Of a DNA stretch of 64,000 nt, positions 62,771 to 64,000 are shown in pieces. The notes beneath the pieces were generated by a model. The model was not told the origin of the DNA, ran no database searches, and worked only from the letters and a program-made list of their open reading frames with translations. Position 1 is the first letter of the stretch. Every line of letters starts with the position of its first letter. The stretch is taken from contig JALIRH010000004.1 in the NCBI GenBank assembly GCA_023055505.1, positions 36,275,502 through 36,339,501 on the forward strand, written 5' to 3'. The position numbers and the translations under genes are program-made. This stretch comes from Callipepla californica brunnescens (taxonomy: Eukaryota > Chordata > Aves > Galliformes > Odontophoridae).

Positions 62771-64000
62771 TCTGTATAGGTAGTGTACACTGTATTTCTG
62801 TTTATGACTAAAAAAAATATGAATTTTTAGCAGGTGAATTTATTGAACAAATTAAGAAGAACAAATTAAAGTAATATTGTGCGCACTAATATGTTCTGAA
62901 ACACTAGTAAAGAAACACTCTTATGGAAAAGACAACAGAAAATGGCAACTTGAGGAAAACGCCAATGGTATTTATATCAAGTTCTACTGCCATGATCTTC
63001 AAATCAGCTATTGAACAATAAAGCTCTCCTTCTCATTCATTCCTTAGTGAGCAAATACTAGCCACGACTGACTAGGGCCAAAAGTTTACATTATACCAAA
63101 AAACAAAGTTAATATCACTAATGATAAATACCAGAGATCCCAAGTTCCCTTGATCTTTGCTGATGTTTCTCAGAGCAGACTGTATTCCAAACACTCTTTG
63201 GTGGAAGCGGTCAATGTTGAAGCACACATTTTTAATTCCATAGGCCTGTCTCTATCATGCCCTTTTAGGAAGCATTATGACAGTCATATCTGAATTTAAG
63301 CACCAGACAAGGATGAACATTATGAGTGCATGCTGCAAAGAATATCAGTGCCATCTTTTGTCAAAAGTTCTCACGCATTTACAAGAGAATGAAACTCAGT
63401 ACTTCGTAATATATTTAGAAATGCCATTTTTAGCCTTCTAGGACAAGTCTTTTTCTGAGAATGGTGAGCCAGTGTAGTGGAAGCCTTCAGAGCAATCACT
63501 TGAAAACACTGATGTGTTTAAATCCTTAAACAACTCACCACATCTTAAAGAATTACAAAAAAGGGCTTGCTGGAATTTTATATGGTGTGCTCAGAAAGAT
63601 TATGTTAGCTAAAAACTGACTGAACTGGAAGAATAAGAAACCTTGATTAAGTATCAGTCTGAAACAAAAACTGTTCACGATGAGCAACTTTTGTATCACA
63701 AGTTGTTAAATATGTGACAACGAAAATATATACATGAAATCAATGGGATGTCTACACATGCAATCAATAGGGAAGAGACTGTGGAGATGAAGGAAAGAAA
63801 GCCTTGCAGGCAGGTAGGGATTTTTTAGCTTTCCTCTGAAAATGATTTGTTCAAAAGCTGCCTATTCCCCAGCAGCCTTTCATGGCACTCACAGCAGGTG
63901 TTTCATCTTAACAGCTGTGCTAGCCGTTTTATTTTCTTCCCTTACTGTACTCACATTCTGCTTTGTCATCAGTTCAATGTCATTCATTACTGAGAAAATT

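Larger units (their letters stand above)
57519..64000. other. AT-rich noncoding stretch to the window end
   Basis: No gene or named transposon recognised. It contains a 12-bp tandem duplication at 60691-60714, a 16-bp palindrome at 60953-60968, a possible regulatory block at 61880-62000 and a TA/CA microsatellite at 62731-62770. The 102-codon plus frame at 59100-59408 has no recognisable domain. Confidence 0.5.

Noticed and set aside
63533..63625. Minus-strand segment between a strong acceptor and a GTGAGT donor
   Set aside because: All frames reach a stop before the donor, so it would need a weaker internal donor to be coding.
1..64000. CRISPR arrays, bacterial operons, prophage, or an organellar insert
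   Set aside because: No regularly spaced repeats with unique spacers, no long intergenic-free coding runs, and no recognisable bacterial or mitochondrial genes.

Overview
This 64 kb window looks like vertebrate nuclear DNA from a bird, most likely a galliform such as chicken, turkey or quail. Three things support this. CR1 LINE tails ending in the 'GATTCTATGA' type repeat occur throughout. Two internally deleted copies of a mariner resembling the galliform Galluhop/Mariner1_GG family are present. The rest is AT-rich, CpG-poor, low-density sequence typical of macrochromosome introns or gene deserts. There is no bacterial or organellar gene organisation, no operon, no CRISPR array, no rRNA and no convincing tRNA.

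Layout. 1-8.7 kb: single-copy-looking AT-rich DNA with simple repeats, an old CR1 tail near 2.1 kb and one possible coding exon on the minus strand near 2.5 kb. 8.7-10.1 kb: two plus-strand CR1 fragments separated by a palindromic AT-rich spacer. 10.1-15.2 kb: unique AT-rich DNA with a CA microsatellite and A/T tracts. 15.2-15.8 kb: first mariner copy. 18.66-18.77 kb: CR1 tail. 24.3-25.1 kb: second mariner copy abutting a CR1 tail. 28.0-28.2 kb: CR1 reverse-transcriptase-region fragment. 31.8-32.0 kb: CR1 tail. 32.4 kb: T11/G12/G11 homopolymer tract. 33.6 kb: perfect 24-bp hairpin. 38.0 kb: very decayed CR1 tail. 40.0 kb: possible minus-strand exon with good splice signals. 48-50 kb: repeat-free AT-rich sequence dense in homeodomain-like core motifs, a candidate conserved noncoding/enhancer zone. 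53.6 kb: (AAAAT)n array. 55.55 kb: (GGGGA)5 quadruplex-type motif. 57.2-57.5 kb: CR1 tail. To the end: AT-rich DNA with a TA/CA microsatellite.

No complete gene can be called. The longest open frames are antisense shadows of CR1 or mariner, run through simple repeats, or are chance AT-rich frames. A few short open frames bounded by splice-like signals, mostly on the minus strand, could be exons of one long-intron gene. Splice-framed candidates also arise by chance at this AT content, so they are listed with low confidence and need protein homology or RNA evidence. The best-supported biology here is the record of CR1 and mariner insertions and decay. The most unusual single structure is the perfect inverted repeat at 33623-33676.
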